64,000 nt of DNA from an uncultured Clostridia bacterium (GCA_934647235.1 CAKUFG010000011.1:1-64000); one strand, 5' to 3'; shown: positions 34,303-43,800, counted from the stretch's first letter. The notes: generated by a model from the letters alone, not told the origin. Numbers and translations are program-made.

Positions 34303-35976
34303 TTACTTGACGGGAAAGCTGCTCTTCAGGCTGGCCGTGCGGTTGTATACGGGATGGGTATCGGTGCTGTCGGGATCCTTGCAGAAATAGCCGTTGCGCA
34401 GGAACTGGAAGGTATCGCCGGGCTTGGCGGATACCAGCGCGTGCTCGCAGTAGCCGTTCATCACCTGCAGGGAGGTATCGGACAGGAACCTGGTTACGTC
34501 CTTCTTGTCAGCCGCCTCGGCGGTATCCCATTCCTCGGTCATCAGCTGATCGTACAGGCGGGCTTCAAAGGGCGCGCAGTCGCGGGCGTTGACCCAATGG
34601 ATGGTGCCCTTCACCTTGCGGTTGGCGCCCTCGGAGCCGGAACGGGAGGTAAGATCGACCGAGCATTCGATATGATCGATGCCGCCGTCCGCAGTATGCA
34701 CCACGCGCTCGCACCTGATGATATAAGCGCCCTTGAGGCGCACTTCGCCCTCAGGCTTGAGGCGAAAATACTTCTTGGGCGGTTCCTCCATAAAGTCCTC
34801 GCCCTCAATCCAGATTTCGCGGCTGATGGTCACCTGGCGCTCACCCATTTCGGGATGATCAGGATGGTTTTCCATCGTCAGGGTATCCTGCCAATCCTCC
34901 GGCACGCTGGTCAATACCACCTTGACCGGGTTGAGCACAGCCATCACGCGCGGAGCCTTGCCGCCCAGGTCGTCGCGCACGCAGGCCTCCAGCATGGCGA
35001 TATCGGCTACGGAGTCGGCCTTAGCGATGCCAACCTGATCGATGAAATTGCGGATGGACTGCGGGGTATAGCCGCGGCGGCGCATGCCGCGCAGGGTAGG
35101 CATGCGGGGATCGTCCCAGCCGGAAACATAGCCGCCCTCGACCAGCTGGCGCAGAAAGCGCTTGCTCATTACGGTGCGGGTCAGGTTCAGGCGGGAGAAT
35201 TCAATCTGCCGGGGCTGCGCGGGCAGCATGGCGGCGGAGTGCTCAACCACCCAGTTGTACAGCGGGCGGTGATCCTCATATTCCAGCGAGCACATGGAAT
35301 GGCTGATGCCCTCCAGTGCGTCGCCGATGGGATGCGCAAAATCATACATGGGATAGATGCACCACTTATTGCCCGTGCGCCAATGCTCTTTATACAGGAT
35401 ACGATACATGGCCGGATCGCGCATGTTCATGTTGGGCGAAGCCATATCGATTTTGGCGCGCAGCGTCTTGGTGCCCTCGGCAAACTCGCCCGCGCGCATG
35501 CGGCGGAACAGATCCAGGCTTTCCTCGATGGGACGGTCGCGCCAGGGACTGTTCCTGCCGGGGGTAGTCAGCGTGCCGCGGTATTCGCGCATCTGATCCT
35601 TGTCCAGCTCGTCCACATAGGCCAGGCCGCGCTTGATCCAGTCCTCGGCGATTTCATAGCATTTATCGTAATAATCGCTGGCGTAGAACAAGCCGCCCGT
35701 CCAGTGGAAGCCCAGCCAGGTGATATCCTGCTTGATGGCCTCCACAAACTCGGTATCTTCTTTGGCCGGGTTGGTATCGTCAAAGCGCAGGTTGCACAGG
35801 CCGCCGTATTTTTCGGCGGTCAGGAAGTCCATGATCAGCGCCTTGCAGTGGCCGATGTGCAGATAGCCGTTGGGCTCGGGCGGAAAACGGGTGTGGATCT
35901 GCTGGTAACGCCCGCTCTCCAGATCCTGGTCAATGGCTTCCCAGATAAAATTTGTACGTTCGAGCGTTTCTTCCAT
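34303..35976 (-). CDS. glnS: Glutaminyl-tRNA synthetase
   Basis: This class I synthetase charges tRNA-Gln directly. The 557 residues show RFPPEPNGYLHIGHCKA (HIGH), FDDTNPAKEDTEFVEAI, and VMSKR as the KMSKS motif, followed by two beta-barrel anticodon-binding domains. Length matches the E. coli type. ATG at 35976 is preferred over an in-frame TTG five codons earlier because GGAGG lies 8 bases upstream. Many Bacillota lack glnS and use GluRS plus GatCAB instead, so its presence here is noteworthy. Confidence 0.96.
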   Translation of the reverse strand: MEETLERTNFIWEAIDQDLESGRYQQIHTRFPPEPNGYLHIGHCKALIMDFLTAEKYGGLCNLRFDDTNPAKEDTEFVEAIKQDITWLGFHWTGGLFYASDYYDKCYEIAEDWIKRGLAYVDELDKDQMREYRGTLTTPGRNSPWRDRPIEESLDLFRRMRAGEFAEGTKTLRAKIDMASPNMNMRDPAMYRILYKEHWRTGNKWCIYPMYDFAHPIGDALEGISHSMCSLEYEDHRPLYNWVVEHSAAMLPAQPRQIEFSRLNLTRTVMSKRFLRQLVEGGYVSGWDDPRMPTLRGMRRRGYTPQSIRNFIDQVGIAKADSVADIAMLEACVRDDLGGKAPRVMAVLNPVKVVLTSVPEDWQDTLTMENHPDHPEMGERQVTISREIWIEGEDFMEEPPKKYFRLKPEGEVRLKGAYIIRCERVVHTADGGIDHIECSVDLTSRSGSEGANRKVKGTIHWVNARDCAPFEARLYDQLMTEEWDTAEAADKKDVTRFLSDTSLQVMNGYCEHALVSAKPGDTFQFLRNGYFCKDPDSTDTHPVYNRTASLKSSFPVK

Positions 35977-36007
35977 ACATGATCCCTCCAAAAATTAAAT
36001 ACATAGA

Positions 36008-36059
36008 AGACCGCTTGGCGGTCTGCGATGATTATAGCGGATTTTCCAGTGAATTACAA
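36008..36059 (-). promoter_or_regulatory. Promoter and 5' hairpin of glnS-gltX
   Basis: On the minus strand TTGTAA (36059-36054), 17-base spacer, TATAAT (36036-36031), then a perfect hairpin AGACCGC-CAA-GCGGTCT (36024-36008) in the 5' leader. The hairpin may stabilise or regulate the mRNA; no T-box motif is present. Confidence 0.65.
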
Positions 36060-36063
36060 GGGG

Positions 36064-36175
36064 GAAACGCGCAAAAGAAGCGAAAAAGAAACGCGCGAAA
36101 GAAGCGAAAAAGAACCGCCGCGCGGGCAGATAAAATGCCTGGGCGCGCGGGCAGATAAAATGCCTGGACGGCGGT
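36064..36175. repeat. Two adjacent pairs of short tandem repeats
   Basis: GAAACGCGCAAAAGAAGCGA.. (24-base unit) occurs twice in tandem at 36064-36087 and 36088-36111 with one mismatch. Then GCGCGGGCAGATAAAATGCC.. (23 bases, period 25) occurs twice at 36120-36142 and 36145-36167. The second pair is bracketed by ACCGCCG and CGGCGGT. It lies between the divergent glnS and phosphodiesterase promoters. Confidence 0.85.
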
Positions 36176-36203
36176 TGCAATTACGGAAAAAATATCGTAT
36201 AAT
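36175..36203 (+). promoter_or_regulatory. Promoter of the phosphodiesterase-greA-lysS unit
   Basis: TTGCAA (36175-36180), 17-base spacer, TATAAT (36198-36203), about 60 bases upstream of the first ATG. Confidence 0.75.
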
Positions 36204-36262
36204 AATGCGTATGTATGGTGCGCGGCCATGCGGTTATGCTTTGAAAGAGGGGGGAGAGCGAA

Positions 36263-37090
36263 ATGACGCTGCTCTGGATTGTTCGTATCCTGCTGATTCT
36301 GCTGGCTTTGTATCTGTTTTTAATCGCTCCCAATCTTTTTCATCGAAAATTGTGCGCAAAGCAGTTAACAAGCCATGCCTATGCCCATCGCGGACTGTAT
36401 GACAATGCCCGCGGCGTGCCTGAAAACAGCCTGCCCGCCTTTGAGCGCGCTGTGCGCGCGGGCTATGGCATCGAGCTGGACGTGCGCGAAACGCGCGATC
36501 ATGTGCTGGTTGTGCATCATGATGAAACGCTGGAGCGCTCCTGCGGGGATAAGCGCCGGGTGTGCGACGTGCCGCTGGCCGAGCTGCAGCAGATGGAGCT
36601 GTTCAGGACGGGCGAGCATATTCCCACCTTTGACGAGGTGCTCTCCCTGGTCAACGGCCAGGTACCGCTGATTGTGGAACTGAAAACCGACTTTTACAAC
36701 CACGTCCTGCCGCAGGCCGTTCATCAGCGGCTGAGCCAGTACAGCGGCGTTTACTGCATCGAGTCCTTTGATCCCTTCGCCGTGCGCTGGTACCGCAAAA
36801 ACGACCGCTCGGTGGTGCGCGGGCAGCTGTCCTTTATGCCGCCGCTCAAGGATAAGCCCTTTAAGGAAAAGCTGCGCCGCATCGCCCTGGGGTATCTGCT
36901 GATCGACTTCCTGGGCCGGCCTGATTTCATCGCTTACGGTTATAAAACCGATGCGAATATATCGTTCCGTATTGTTGCCAACATCTTCCGCCCGCTGCTT
37001 GCAGCCTGGACGGTGTGTGATCAGGAAACCTATCGCGAGCTGCAGCAATACTATGATATCCAGATATTTGAACGCTTCCGCGCGCAGTAA
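36263..37090 (+). CDS. Membrane-anchored glycerophosphodiester phosphodiesterase family protein
   Basis: The 275-residue protein has an N-terminal membrane segment (about 3-24) and a GDPD TIM-barrel: AYAHRGLYDNARGVPENSLP with the catalytic histidine, IELDVRETRD (metal-binding Glu/Asp), VVHHDETLERS. Family members hydrolyse glycerophosphodiesters to glycerol-3-phosphate, or process lipids and teichoic acids. GGGGGAG precedes the ATG. It is 33 bases upstream of greA and probably in the same transcript. Confidence 0.88.
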   Translation: MTLLWIVRILLILLALYLFLIAPNLFHRKLCAKQLTSHAYAHRGLYDNARGVPENSLPAFERAVRAGYGIELDVRETRDHVLVVHHDETLERSCGDKRRVCDVPLAELQQMELFRTGEHIPTFDEVLSLVNGQVPLIVELKTDFYNHVLPQAVHQRLSQYSGVYCIESFDPFAVRWYRKNDRSVVRGQLSFMPPLKDKPFKEKLRRIALGYLLIDFLGRPDFIAYGYKTDANISFRIVANIFRPLLAAWTVCDQETYRELQQYYDIQIFERFRAQ

Positions 37091-37123
37091 ACGCGCCGTC
37101 GCGCAACAAGGAGGACAAAGCAT

Positions 37124-37615
37124 ATGAGCGAAGTAAAACGCAATGAGATTACCGCCGAGGGCCTCAAGGCCCTGAAAGACCGCCTGGAATATTTGAAAAC
37201 CACCGGCCGCGCCCAGATTTCCGAATTGATCGCCACCGCGCGCTCCTTCGGCGACCTGAGTGAAAACGCCGAGTATGACGCGGCCAAGGATCAGCAGGCC
37301 AAGATGGAAGGCGAAATCGTAGAGCTGGAAGCCGCCATCCGCACCGCCGTCGTGGTATCCGATGAAGAAATCACCAATGAAAAAGTAAACGTGGGCACCA
37401 CTGTGCGCGTGCTGGATCAGGATGAGGACTTTGAGGATGAATACCGCATCGTGGGCCCGCATGAGGCCGATCCCATGAATAACGCCATCTCCATCGACAG
37501 CCCTGTGGGCGCCGCGCTGATCGGCAAGCGCAAGGGCGACGAGCTGACCATCGAAATCCCCGGCGGCCTGTCCCATCTCAAGGTTCTTTCCATCGAGCGC
37601 ACCGAACGCACTTAA
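37124..37615 (+). CDS. greA: Transcription elongation factor GreA
   Basis: GreA stimulates transcript cleavage by stalled RNA polymerase. The 163-residue protein has the N-terminal coiled-coil with acidic tip ([15 protein letters not shown]) and C-terminal FKBP-like domain ([32 protein letters not shown]). AAGGAGG precedes the ATG. It lies 29 bases upstream of lysS, an order common in Bacillota. Confidence 0.97.
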   Translation: MSEVKRNEITAEGLKALKDRLEYLKTTGRAQISELIATARSFGDLSENAEYDAAKDQQAKMEGEIVELEAAIRTAVVVSDEEITNEKVNVGTTVRVLDQDEDFEDEYRIVGPHEADPMNNAISIDSPVGAALIGKRKGDELTIEIPGGLSHLKVLSIERTERT

Positions 37616-37644
37616 GATTTTTTGAAATAAAGGAGCATACGCGC

Positions 37645-39594
37645 ATGTCTGAAAATATTCAGGTCACGCCCAATACGCCGGATTTCAGCGAGCAGGAGCA
37701 GATTCGCCGCGATAAACTGCAGACCCTGATGGACAACGGGCAGAATCCCTACCTGATCACCAAATATGACGTTACCCACGAAAGCGATCAGATTCTGGCT
37801 AACTATGAAGCGCTGGAAGGTCAGACGGTTGCCTTGGCGGGCCGCATGATCGGCCGCCACATCATGGGCAAGGCGTCCTTTGGCCGCCTGCTGGATGGCA
37901 AGGGCAAGATTCAGTTTTACGTCCGCCGCGACGATATCGGCGAGGAAGCCTACGCCGCCTTCAAAAAGCTGGATCTGGGCGACCTGATCGGCTTCACCGG
38001 CAAGCCCTTCAAGACCAAGACGGGCGAGATTTCCATCCATGTGGAAAGCCTGACGCTGCTGTCCAAGTGCCTGAAGCCCCTGCCGGAGAAGTTCCATGGC
38101 CTGACCGATACCGACCTGCGCTATCGTCAGCGCTATCTGGATATGGTGGTCAATCCCGAGGTGCGCGATACCTTTGTAAAGCGCAGCCAGATCATCTCCG
38201 CCATGCGCGAGTTCCTGGATGCACGCGGCTTCCTGGAAGTGGAAACCCCCGTGCTGCACACCCAGGCTGGCGGCGCCTCCGCACGCCCCTTCATCACCCA
38301 TCACAATACGCTGGATATCGATATGTACCTGCGCATCGCGCTGGAGCTGCACCTCAAGCGCCTGATCGTAGGCGGCTTCCCGCGCGTATATGAGATCGGC
38401 CGCGTTTTCCGCAACGAGGGCATGGATCCCAAGCACAACCCGGAATTCACCATGATCGAGCTCTATCAGGCCTATACCGACTATAACGGCATGATGGACC
38501 TGATCGAGGATATGATCCGCACCGTGGCCCGCAAGGTCAACGGCACCGCCATCATCCAGTACGGCGATGTGACCATCGATTTTGAAAAGCCCTTTGAGCG
38601 CATTTCCATGGTCGAGGCCGTTAAGAAGTACGCCGGCGTGGACTTTGAGCAGATCGAGACCCTGGAGGAAGCCCGCAAGGTGGCCGACGAGCATCATCTG
38701 CACTATGAAAAGCGCCACAAGAAGGGCGATATCCTGAACCTGTTCTTCGATGAATATGTGGAAGAGCACCTGGTGCAGCCCACCTTCCTGACCGGGCATC
38801 CCGTCGATATCTCCCCGCTGGCCAAGCGTATGCCGCAGAATCCCGATTACACCGAGCGCTTTGAGCTGTTCGTGCTGGGCCGCGAGCTGGCCAACGCCTT
38901 CAGCGAGCTGAACGATCCCATCGACCAGCGCGCGCGCTTTGAGGCACAGGCTGCTCTCAAGGCCCAGGGCGATGATGAAGCCTGCGGCGTGGACGAGGAT
39001 TTCCTCAACGCTTTGGAAATCGGTATGCCGCCCACCGGCGGCCTGGGCATGGGCGTGGACCGTCTGGTAATGCTGCTGACCAATAACGCTTCCATCCGCG
39101 ATGTGCTGCTGTTCCCGACGATGAAGCCGTTGGATGCGGGCAAAAAGAAGCCCGAGGAAGTCAGCATCATCGGCGGTGCCAAGGGGACGGTTGAGATCGA
39201 GGTTAAGGACGAGCCGATCGACTTTTCCAATGTGCAGATCGAACCGCTGTTCCAGGATCAGGTCGATTTTGACACCTTCTCCAAGAGCGATTTCCGCGCC
39301 GTGAAGGTCAAGGAATGCGAAGCTGTGAAGAAGTCCAAAAAGCTCTTGAAGTTCGTTCTGGACGACGGGACTGGCATCGACAGAGTCATTCTCAGCGGTA
39401 TTCACGAATATTATGAGCCGGAAGAGCTGGTAGGCAAGACCTGCATCGCCATCACCAACCTGCCGCCGCGCCCCATGATGGGCATCGAGTCCTGCGGCAT
39501 GCTGATTTCCGCTGTCCACCACGAAAACGGTGAGGAGCGTCTGCATCTTCTGATGGTCGATTCCCGCATCCCCGCCGGCGCGAAGCTCTATTGA
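37645..39594 (+). CDS. lysS: Lysyl-tRNA synthetase (class II) with C-terminal tRNA-binding domain
   Basis: Residues 1 to about 495 form a standard class II LysRS: OB-fold anticodon domain ([16 protein letters not shown]), motif 2 region [20 protein letters not shown], motif 3 [15 protein letters not shown]. After a charged linker, residues about 535-649 form an EMAP/Trbp111-like tRNA-binding domain of the kind at the MetRS C-terminus ([20 protein letters not shown], then [18 protein letters not shown]). Usual bacterial LysRS is about 500 residues. The extra domain probably raises tRNA affinity or helps dimerisation. AAAGGAG precedes the ATG. Confidence 0.95.
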   Translation: MSENIQVTPNTPDFSEQEQIRRDKLQTLMDNGQNPYLITKYDVTHESDQILANYEALEGQTVALAGRMIGRHIMGKASFGRLLDGKGKIQFYVRRDDIGEEAYAAFKKLDLGDLIGFTGKPFKTKTGEISIHVESLTLLSKCLKPLPEKFHGLTDTDLRYRQRYLDMVVNPEVRDTFVKRSQIISAMREFLDARGFLEVETPVLHTQAGGASARPFITHHNTLDIDMYLRIALELHLKRLIVGGFPRVYEIGRVFRNEGMDPKHNPEFTMIELYQAYTDYNGMMDLIEDMIRTVARKVNGTAIIQYGDVTIDFEKPFERISMVEAVKKYAGVDFEQIETLEEARKVADEHHLHYEKRHKKGDILNLFFDEYVEEHLVQPTFLTGHPVDISPLAKRMPQNPDYTERFELFVLGRELANAFSELNDPIDQRARFEAQAALKAQGDDEACGVDEDFLNALEIGMPPTGGLGMGVDRLVMLLTNNASIRDVLLFPTMKPLDAGKKKPEEVSIIGGAKGTVEIEVKDEPIDFSNVQIEPLFQDQVDFDTFSKSDFRAVKVKECEAVKKSKKLLKFVLDDGTGIDRVILSGIHEYYEPEELVGKTCIAITNLPPRPMMGIESCGMLISAVHHENGEERLHLLMVDSRIPAGAKLY

Positions 39595-39775
39595 TTGCCT
39601 CTGAGTTGTCAGTGCTTACGCCAATAGATTTTCTGCCGTCTGATCAAGCGTAACTGAGCTCGCCCCCGCGCCTAATGAGTAGATGGCGGTCGGGACTTAT
39701 AGCCGCTATGCAGGACTGATCTAAGGCTGGTCACGATAATCCCCACGATGAAACCCACCAAATGAGGAACCGGGA
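39595..39775 (+). other. Gene-free stretch with base-pairing potential
   Basis: No open frame with a ribosome site is seen. TCAG(TGC)TTACGC and GCGTAACTGA can pair across a 26-base loop, extended by GAG/CTC (39603-39663); TGCCGTCT and AGATGGCG can pair further on, and ATAG-CCG-CTAT is a small hairpin. No terminator is visible. It could be a leader of the following gene or a small RNA; it fits no riboswitch class I can recognise. Confidence 0.35.
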
Positions 39776-40456
39776 ATGAAAATCAAAACGCCCCTGACGA
39801 AGCAGCGGCTTCGCACGCATTTTACCTATCATTTTTGGAAGTACCTGCTGGCGGCGGCGCTGACGGTGTTCTGCGTCAACATCCTTTACACCACCACCGC
39901 TTATCGCTCGCCCGAAAACCTGCGCGTGGATATTTATCTGCAAAGCAGCACGGCCACGCAGGAAAAGGCCGACGCCTTCATGAAGGACGTCTGGCAGCGC
40001 GCCGTTCCTGATATGGAAACGGTCAGCACCATCCTGCTTACCGCAGGCTCCACGGATGATTATTATTCCAATATGCAGCTGTCCGTTTATCTGATGGCTG
40101 GCGAGGGCGATCTGTACGCCCTGAGCACCGAGGATTTCAAGCGCTTTGCGGCGCAGGGCGTTTTTATGGATCTGACGCCCTTTGTGGAGTCCGGCGCACT
40201 GAATGTAGAGGGCATCGATCTGTCCAGCGGCTATGTAACCCTGCTGGATGACGACGGCAACCCCACTGAAACCAACGCCCTCTTTGGCATCCCGCTCTAT
40301 ACGCTCTATGGTTATATGGACGGCATGGGCCTGGATAACCGTGATCTGGTGATCGGCGTAACCACGTTCAACAACAACGAGGAAAACGTGATCGCCTTCC
40401 TGAACGAGCTGATCCAGTCCGGCCGGGGCGATATGCCCGAGCGCCTCCAGCAATAA
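39776..40456 (+). CDS. Membrane-anchored protein of unknown function
   Basis: The 226-residue protein has a basic N-terminus, one membrane span (about 21-40, YLLAAALTVFCVNILY) and an acidic external domain rich in Asp and Tyr. The stretch LYALSTEDFKRFAAQGVFMD then LTPFVESGALN recalls part of an extracellular sugar-binding protein fold, but it is too short to be a complete one. I do not recognise a family. A weak GAGG lies before the ATG, and a terminator follows. Confidence 0.7.
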   Translation: MKIKTPLTKQRLRTHFTYHFWKYLLAAALTVFCVNILYTTTAYRSPENLRVDIYLQSSTATQEKADAFMKDVWQRAVPDMETVSTILLTAGSTDDYYSNMQLSVYLMAGEGDLYALSTEDFKRFAAQGVFMDLTPFVESGALNVEGIDLSSGYVTLLDDDGNPTETNALFGIPLYTLYGYMDGMGLDNRDLVIGVTTFNNNEENVIAFLNELIQSGRGDMPERLQQ

Positions 40457-40472
40457 CACGCGGATGCGTCAA

Positions 40473-40505
40473 CCGCGTTCGGGCTTTCCGGACGCGGCTT
40501 TTACT
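40473..40505 (+). terminator. Terminator after the unknown membrane-anchored gene
   Basis: CCGCGTTCGG and CCGGACGCGG pair (one G-U) around a 6-base loop, followed by CTTTTACT. The HAD-dTMP kinase gene begins 20 bases later. Confidence 0.75.
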
Positions 40506-40526
40506 ATGATAATGGGAGAACACACC

Positions 40527-41813
40527 ATGCGCTACGATACGGTAATTTTTGATCTGGACGGCACGCTGACCAACTCCCACGACGGCATCACCAACGCCGT
40601 GCGCTATGCGCTGAGCAAAATGAACCTGCCCATTCCGGACGAAGCAGGGCTGCGCAAGTACATCGGCCCGCCGCTGGTGGATTCCTTTCAGCGCTATGCC
40701 GGCATGGATGCGGCTACCGCCGAGCGCGGCGCGCTGTTGTTCCGGGAATACTATGTGCCCACCGGGCGATTTGAAAACCAGGTGTATCCCGGCATCCGCG
40801 AGCTGCTCAAGGCCCTGCATGACGGCGGCGCAAGGGTGCTCATCGCCACCGGCAAGCCCGAGGAAACCAGCTGGCTCATCCTCAGGCATTTCGGCTTGGA
40901 CGGCTATATTGACGGCCTGAGCGGCCCCAGCGATTCCACCTCTACCGCCGAAAAGGGCGAGCTGATCGCGCGGGTGCTAAGGGGCATATCCTATCAGCGT
41001 GCCGTCATGATCGGCGACCGCGGCAGCGATATCGAGGGCGCGCATCAGGCGGGCGTTGACAGCATCGCCGTGGGCTATGGCTTTGGCGAGGCGGACGAAT
41101 TGCAGAGCGCGCAGCCCACACATATCGCGCCAACGGTCGAAGCGCTGTCTGCAATGCTGCTGGGCTTCGTGCCCAAGCGGCACGGCTATTTTATCACCAT
41201 GGAGGGCCTGGACGGCTGCGGAAAAACCACCCAGTCCGACGCGGTAGAAAAGGCGCTGCGGGATCGCGGCTATACCGTCCGCCGCAGCCGGGAGCCGGGC
41301 GGCTGCCCGATTTCCGAAAAAATCCGCGCCCTGCTGCTGGATGTGGCCAATACCGGCATGGACGATATCACCGAGGCCATGCTGTATGCCGCCGCGCGCG
41401 CACAGCATGTGCGGCAGGTGATCCTGCCTGCCCTTCAGGCGGGCGAAGTGGTGCTGTGCGACCGCTTTGTCGATTCCAGCGTGGCTTTCCAGGGCGGCGG
41501 ACGCGAGCTGGGCGTAGCGCTGATCGAGCAGATCAACGCGCCTGCCATCGAGGGCTGCCTGCCGGACGCGACGGTCTATCTGCGGCTGGATCATGAGACG
41601 GCGCTCAAACGCCGTGCAAACGCTTCTGCGCTGGATCGTATCGAGCAGGAAAAGGCGGCCTTCCATGCGCGCGTGGAGGCGGCGTATGAGGAGCTGGCCG
41701 TGCGCCATGCCCAGCGCTTTATCTGCGTGGATGCGGCGCGCGCGCCTGAAGAGATTACAGATGATATTCTGCAGGCGCTTTTCACGCGCATGCAGGCGGC
41801 GGGGGTGGCTTGA
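40527..41813 (+). CDS. tmk: HAD phosphatase-thymidylate kinase fusion protein
   Basis: One continuous 428-residue frame holds two enzymes. Residues 1-214 are a HAD hydrolase of the phosphoglycolate phosphatase/PpaX type: IFDLDGTLTNS (D9, D11), IATGKPE, MIGDRGSDIEGA. Residues 219-428 are thymidylate kinase: P-loop MEGLDGCGKTTQ (225-236), REPGG (256-260), CDRFVDSSVAFQG with the DRF/Y motif (312-314), and a LID with ALDRIEQE. All key residues are present in both halves. GGGAG precedes ATG 40527. TMK makes dTDP from dTMP; the HAD half might remove unwanted nucleoside monophosphates (inference). Confidence 0.92.
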   Translation: MRYDTVIFDLDGTLTNSHDGITNAVRYALSKMNLPIPDEAGLRKYIGPPLVDSFQRYAGMDAATAERGALLFREYYVPTGRFENQVYPGIRELLKALHDGGARVLIATGKPEETSWLILRHFGLDGYIDGLSGPSDSTSTAEKGELIARVLRGISYQRAVMIGDRGSDIEGAHQAGVDSIAVGYGFGEADELQSAQPTHIAPTVEALSAMLLGFVPKRHGYFITMEGLDGCGKTTQSDAVEKALRDRGYTVRRSREPGGCPISEKIRALLLDVANTGMDDITEAMLYAAARAQHVRQVILPALQAGEVVLCDRFVDSSVAFQGGGRELGVALIEQINAPAIEGCLPDATVYLRLDHETALKRRANASALDRIEQEKAAFHARVEAAYEELAVRHAQRFICVDAARAPEEITDDILQALFTRMQAAGVA

Positions 41814-42875
41814 ATGCGGGTTGTGGTAGGCATGTCCGGCGGCGTGGATTCGGCGGTTTCGGCACTGCTGCTCAAGCGCGCAGGCTATGATGTGATTGGC
41901 GTCTTTATGAAAAACTGGGAGGAGAAGGACGAGGACGGCGTATGCACCTCTGAGGGCGACTGGCGCGATGTGCAGCAGGTGTGCGATTTGATCGATATTC
42001 CTTACTATTCGGTCAATTTTGCCAGGGAATACTGGGACCGCGTGTTTACGCTGTTTCTGAATGAATACAAGGCTGGCCGCACGCCCAACCCGGATGTGCT
42101 GTGCAACCGCGAGATCAAGTTCAAGGCTTTTCTCGATTTTGCCATGCAGCTGGGGGCGGAAAAGATCGCCACGGGCCATTTTGTACAGACCAACGAGCAG
42201 GGGCAGCTGCTGAAGGGGATTGATCCCAACAAGGAGCAAAGCTACTTCCTGTATATGCTGCATCAGCAGCAGCTGAAAAAGGCCATCTTCCCCGTCGGCG
42301 GCATGACCAAGGCACAGGTGCGCGAAATCGCTCTGCAGAACGGCCTGCCTGTGGCCAGGAAAAAGGATTCCACCGGCATCTGCTTCATCGGCGAGCGGCA
42401 CTTCAAGCCTTTTCTCAGCCAGTATCTGCCCGCGCAGCCGGGCGATATGGTCACGGTGGAGGGCGAGGTTGTCGGCCGGCACGACGGGCTGATGTACTAC
42501 ACCCTGGGACAGCGCCGGGGGCTGGGCATCGGCGGGCATGGGGATGGCCGCAGCTATTTTGTGGTGGAGAAGGACCTGCAGAATAACCGCCTGATCGTGG
42601 CGCAGGGCGAGGATCATCCTTTGCTGTATAGTCGTGCCGCGCGAATTGAGCAGCTAACCTGGATTGACGAGCCTGCGAAAACGCAGCAGGAATACGGCGT
42701 CAAGACGCGCTATCGCCAGCCCGATCAGCGCGCGACGCTGCGCGAGATGGACGAAAACGGCGCGATTGTAGACTTTGCCGAGGCACAGCGCGCAGTTACG
42801 CCCGGACAAAGCCTGGTGATCTATCAGGGCGGCGTCTGCCTGGGCGGCGGCATCATTGCGGAGTATTATCATTAA
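41814..42875 (+). CDS. mnmA: tRNA-specific 2-thiouridylase MnmA
   Basis: MnmA puts sulfur on U34 of tRNA-Lys, -Glu and -Gln. The 353-residue protein has the PP-loop [13 protein letters not shown], the catalytic cysteines in [12 protein letters not shown] and [12 protein letters not shown], and the [21 protein letters not shown] segment. Its ATG directly follows the fusion-gene stop (TGAATG), so the two are translationally coupled. A strong terminator follows. Confidence 0.97.
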   Translation: MRVVVGMSGGVDSAVSALLLKRAGYDVIGVFMKNWEEKDEDGVCTSEGDWRDVQQVCDLIDIPYYSVNFAREYWDRVFTLFLNEYKAGRTPNPDVLCNREIKFKAFLDFAMQLGAEKIATGHFVQTNEQGQLLKGIDPNKEQSYFLYMLHQQQLKKAIFPVGGMTKAQVREIALQNGLPVARKKDSTGICFIGERHFKPFLSQYLPAQPGDMVTVEGEVVGRHDGLMYYTLGQRRGLGIGGHGDGRSYFVVEKDLQNNRLIVAQGEDHPLLYSRAARIEQLTWIDEPAKTQQEYGVKTRYRQPDQRATLREMDENGAIVDFAEAQRAVTPGQSLVIYQGGVCLGGGIIAEYYH

Positions 42876-42891
42876 GACCGGTTTTGCATAG

Positions 42892-42935
42892 TAAACCCCC
42901 TTTGCCTGAAAGCACAGGCAAAGGGGGTTATTTGC
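42892..42935. terminator. Strong terminator between mnmA and the sugar isomerase gene
   Basis: AACCCCCTTTGCCTG and CAGGCAAAGGGGGTT pair perfectly around AAAGCA, followed by ATTTG. It separates two convergent genes and may act in both directions. Confidence 0.9.
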
Positions 42936-42957
42936 GCTTGGCGTCTGGCTTACTGAA

Positions 42958-43800
42958 TCAGAAGAACCTGCGCAGGAAGTCCGCCGCCATGCGGATATCG
43001 CCCACAGGATTCTCGCCCACCTCGCGCTCAATGGTCAGGAAGCCGTTGAAGCCGATCTCGCGCAGCGCATCCAGGTATTCCTTGAAGGGCACGCTGCCCT
43101 CGCCCAGCGGCACCTCGATAAAGGCCTTGTCCGTTACCGGCTCCTGCGGGGCGATCACATGATAGATGATTTCGGGGTTGCGATCCAGCAGCTTGCGGCC
43201 ATCCTTGGCATGGGTGTGTACGATGTACTTTTTCAGCGTATGCACGGCCTTGACAGGATCGTCGCCCGTCACCATCACCAGGTTTGCGGGGTCCATATTG
43301 ACCGATACGCCTGTGGAGTGCAGGCTGTCCAGGAAGCCGCACAGCACCTGCGCGGTTTCAGGGCCGGTCTCCACCGCAAAGTGCGCGTTCAGGCTGTCAG
43401 CATATTCGGCCAGCTCGCCGCAGGCGTCCTGCATGATGCGATAGCGCGGATGCGCGGGATCCTGGGGCACAACGCCAATGTGGGTGGTCACGATATCCGT
43501 GCCCAGCTCCTTGGCCATGTCCAGAATGCGCTTGGAGGTTTCAATCAGCCCGGGGTTGAGCTCCGGATTGCCAAAGCCCTTGCCCAGATCGCCGCAGATG
43601 GCGGAAACGACCAGGCCGTGATCGCGCATCTGCGCCATAAACTCTTTCTTCACGGCGGGGGTAACGGTTTTAACGGCCAGCAGACCATGGCCGCCATGGG
43701 CCTGAATGCCGGAGGCGCCCAGCTCGCAGGCAATATCCAGCGCTTCGGTCCAGGGCTTGCGGAAGGAATCCAGCATAACGCCGATGGGGAAAGCAGACAT
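42958..43800 (-). CDS. Sugar phosphate isomerase/epimerase family (xylose isomerase-like TIM barrel)
   Basis: The 280-residue protein has features of the AP endonuclease 2/xylose isomerase-like fold: IVTTHIGVVP, FAVETGPETA, VSVNMDPANLVM, YIVHTHAKDGRK, and EVPLGEGSVPFKEYLDALRE, with histidine, glutamate and aspartate metal ligands in expected places. The substrate is unknown. AAAGGAG lies about 10 bases before the ATG at 43800. It is divergent from a MarR-type regulator gene, which may control it. Confidence 0.87.
   Translation of the reverse strand: MSAFPIGVMLDSFRKPWTEALDIACELGASGIQAHGGHGLLAVKTVTPAVKKEFMAQMRDHGLVVSAICGDLGKGFGNPELNPGLIETSKRILDMAKELGTDIVTTHIGVVPQDPAHPRYRIMQDACGELAEYADSLNAHFAVETGPETAQVLCGFLDSLHSTGVSVNMDPANLVMVTGDDPVKAVHTLKKYIVHTHAKDGRKLLDRNPEIIYHVIAPQEPVTDKAFIEVPLGEGSVPFKEYLDALREIGFNGFLTIEREVGENPVGDIRMAADFLRRFF

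Noticed and set aside
36064..36175. Short repeats that might suggest a CRISPR array
   Set aside because: Units are tandem with no unique spacers, only two copies each, and no cas genes are near.
39595..39775. Possible 6S RNA or SAM-type riboswitch after lysS
   Set aside because: CTCTGAG at the 5' side recalls 6S RNA, but no matching 3' closing arm exists. GATGAAACCC recalls a SAM-I fragment, but the rest of the aptamer is absent.
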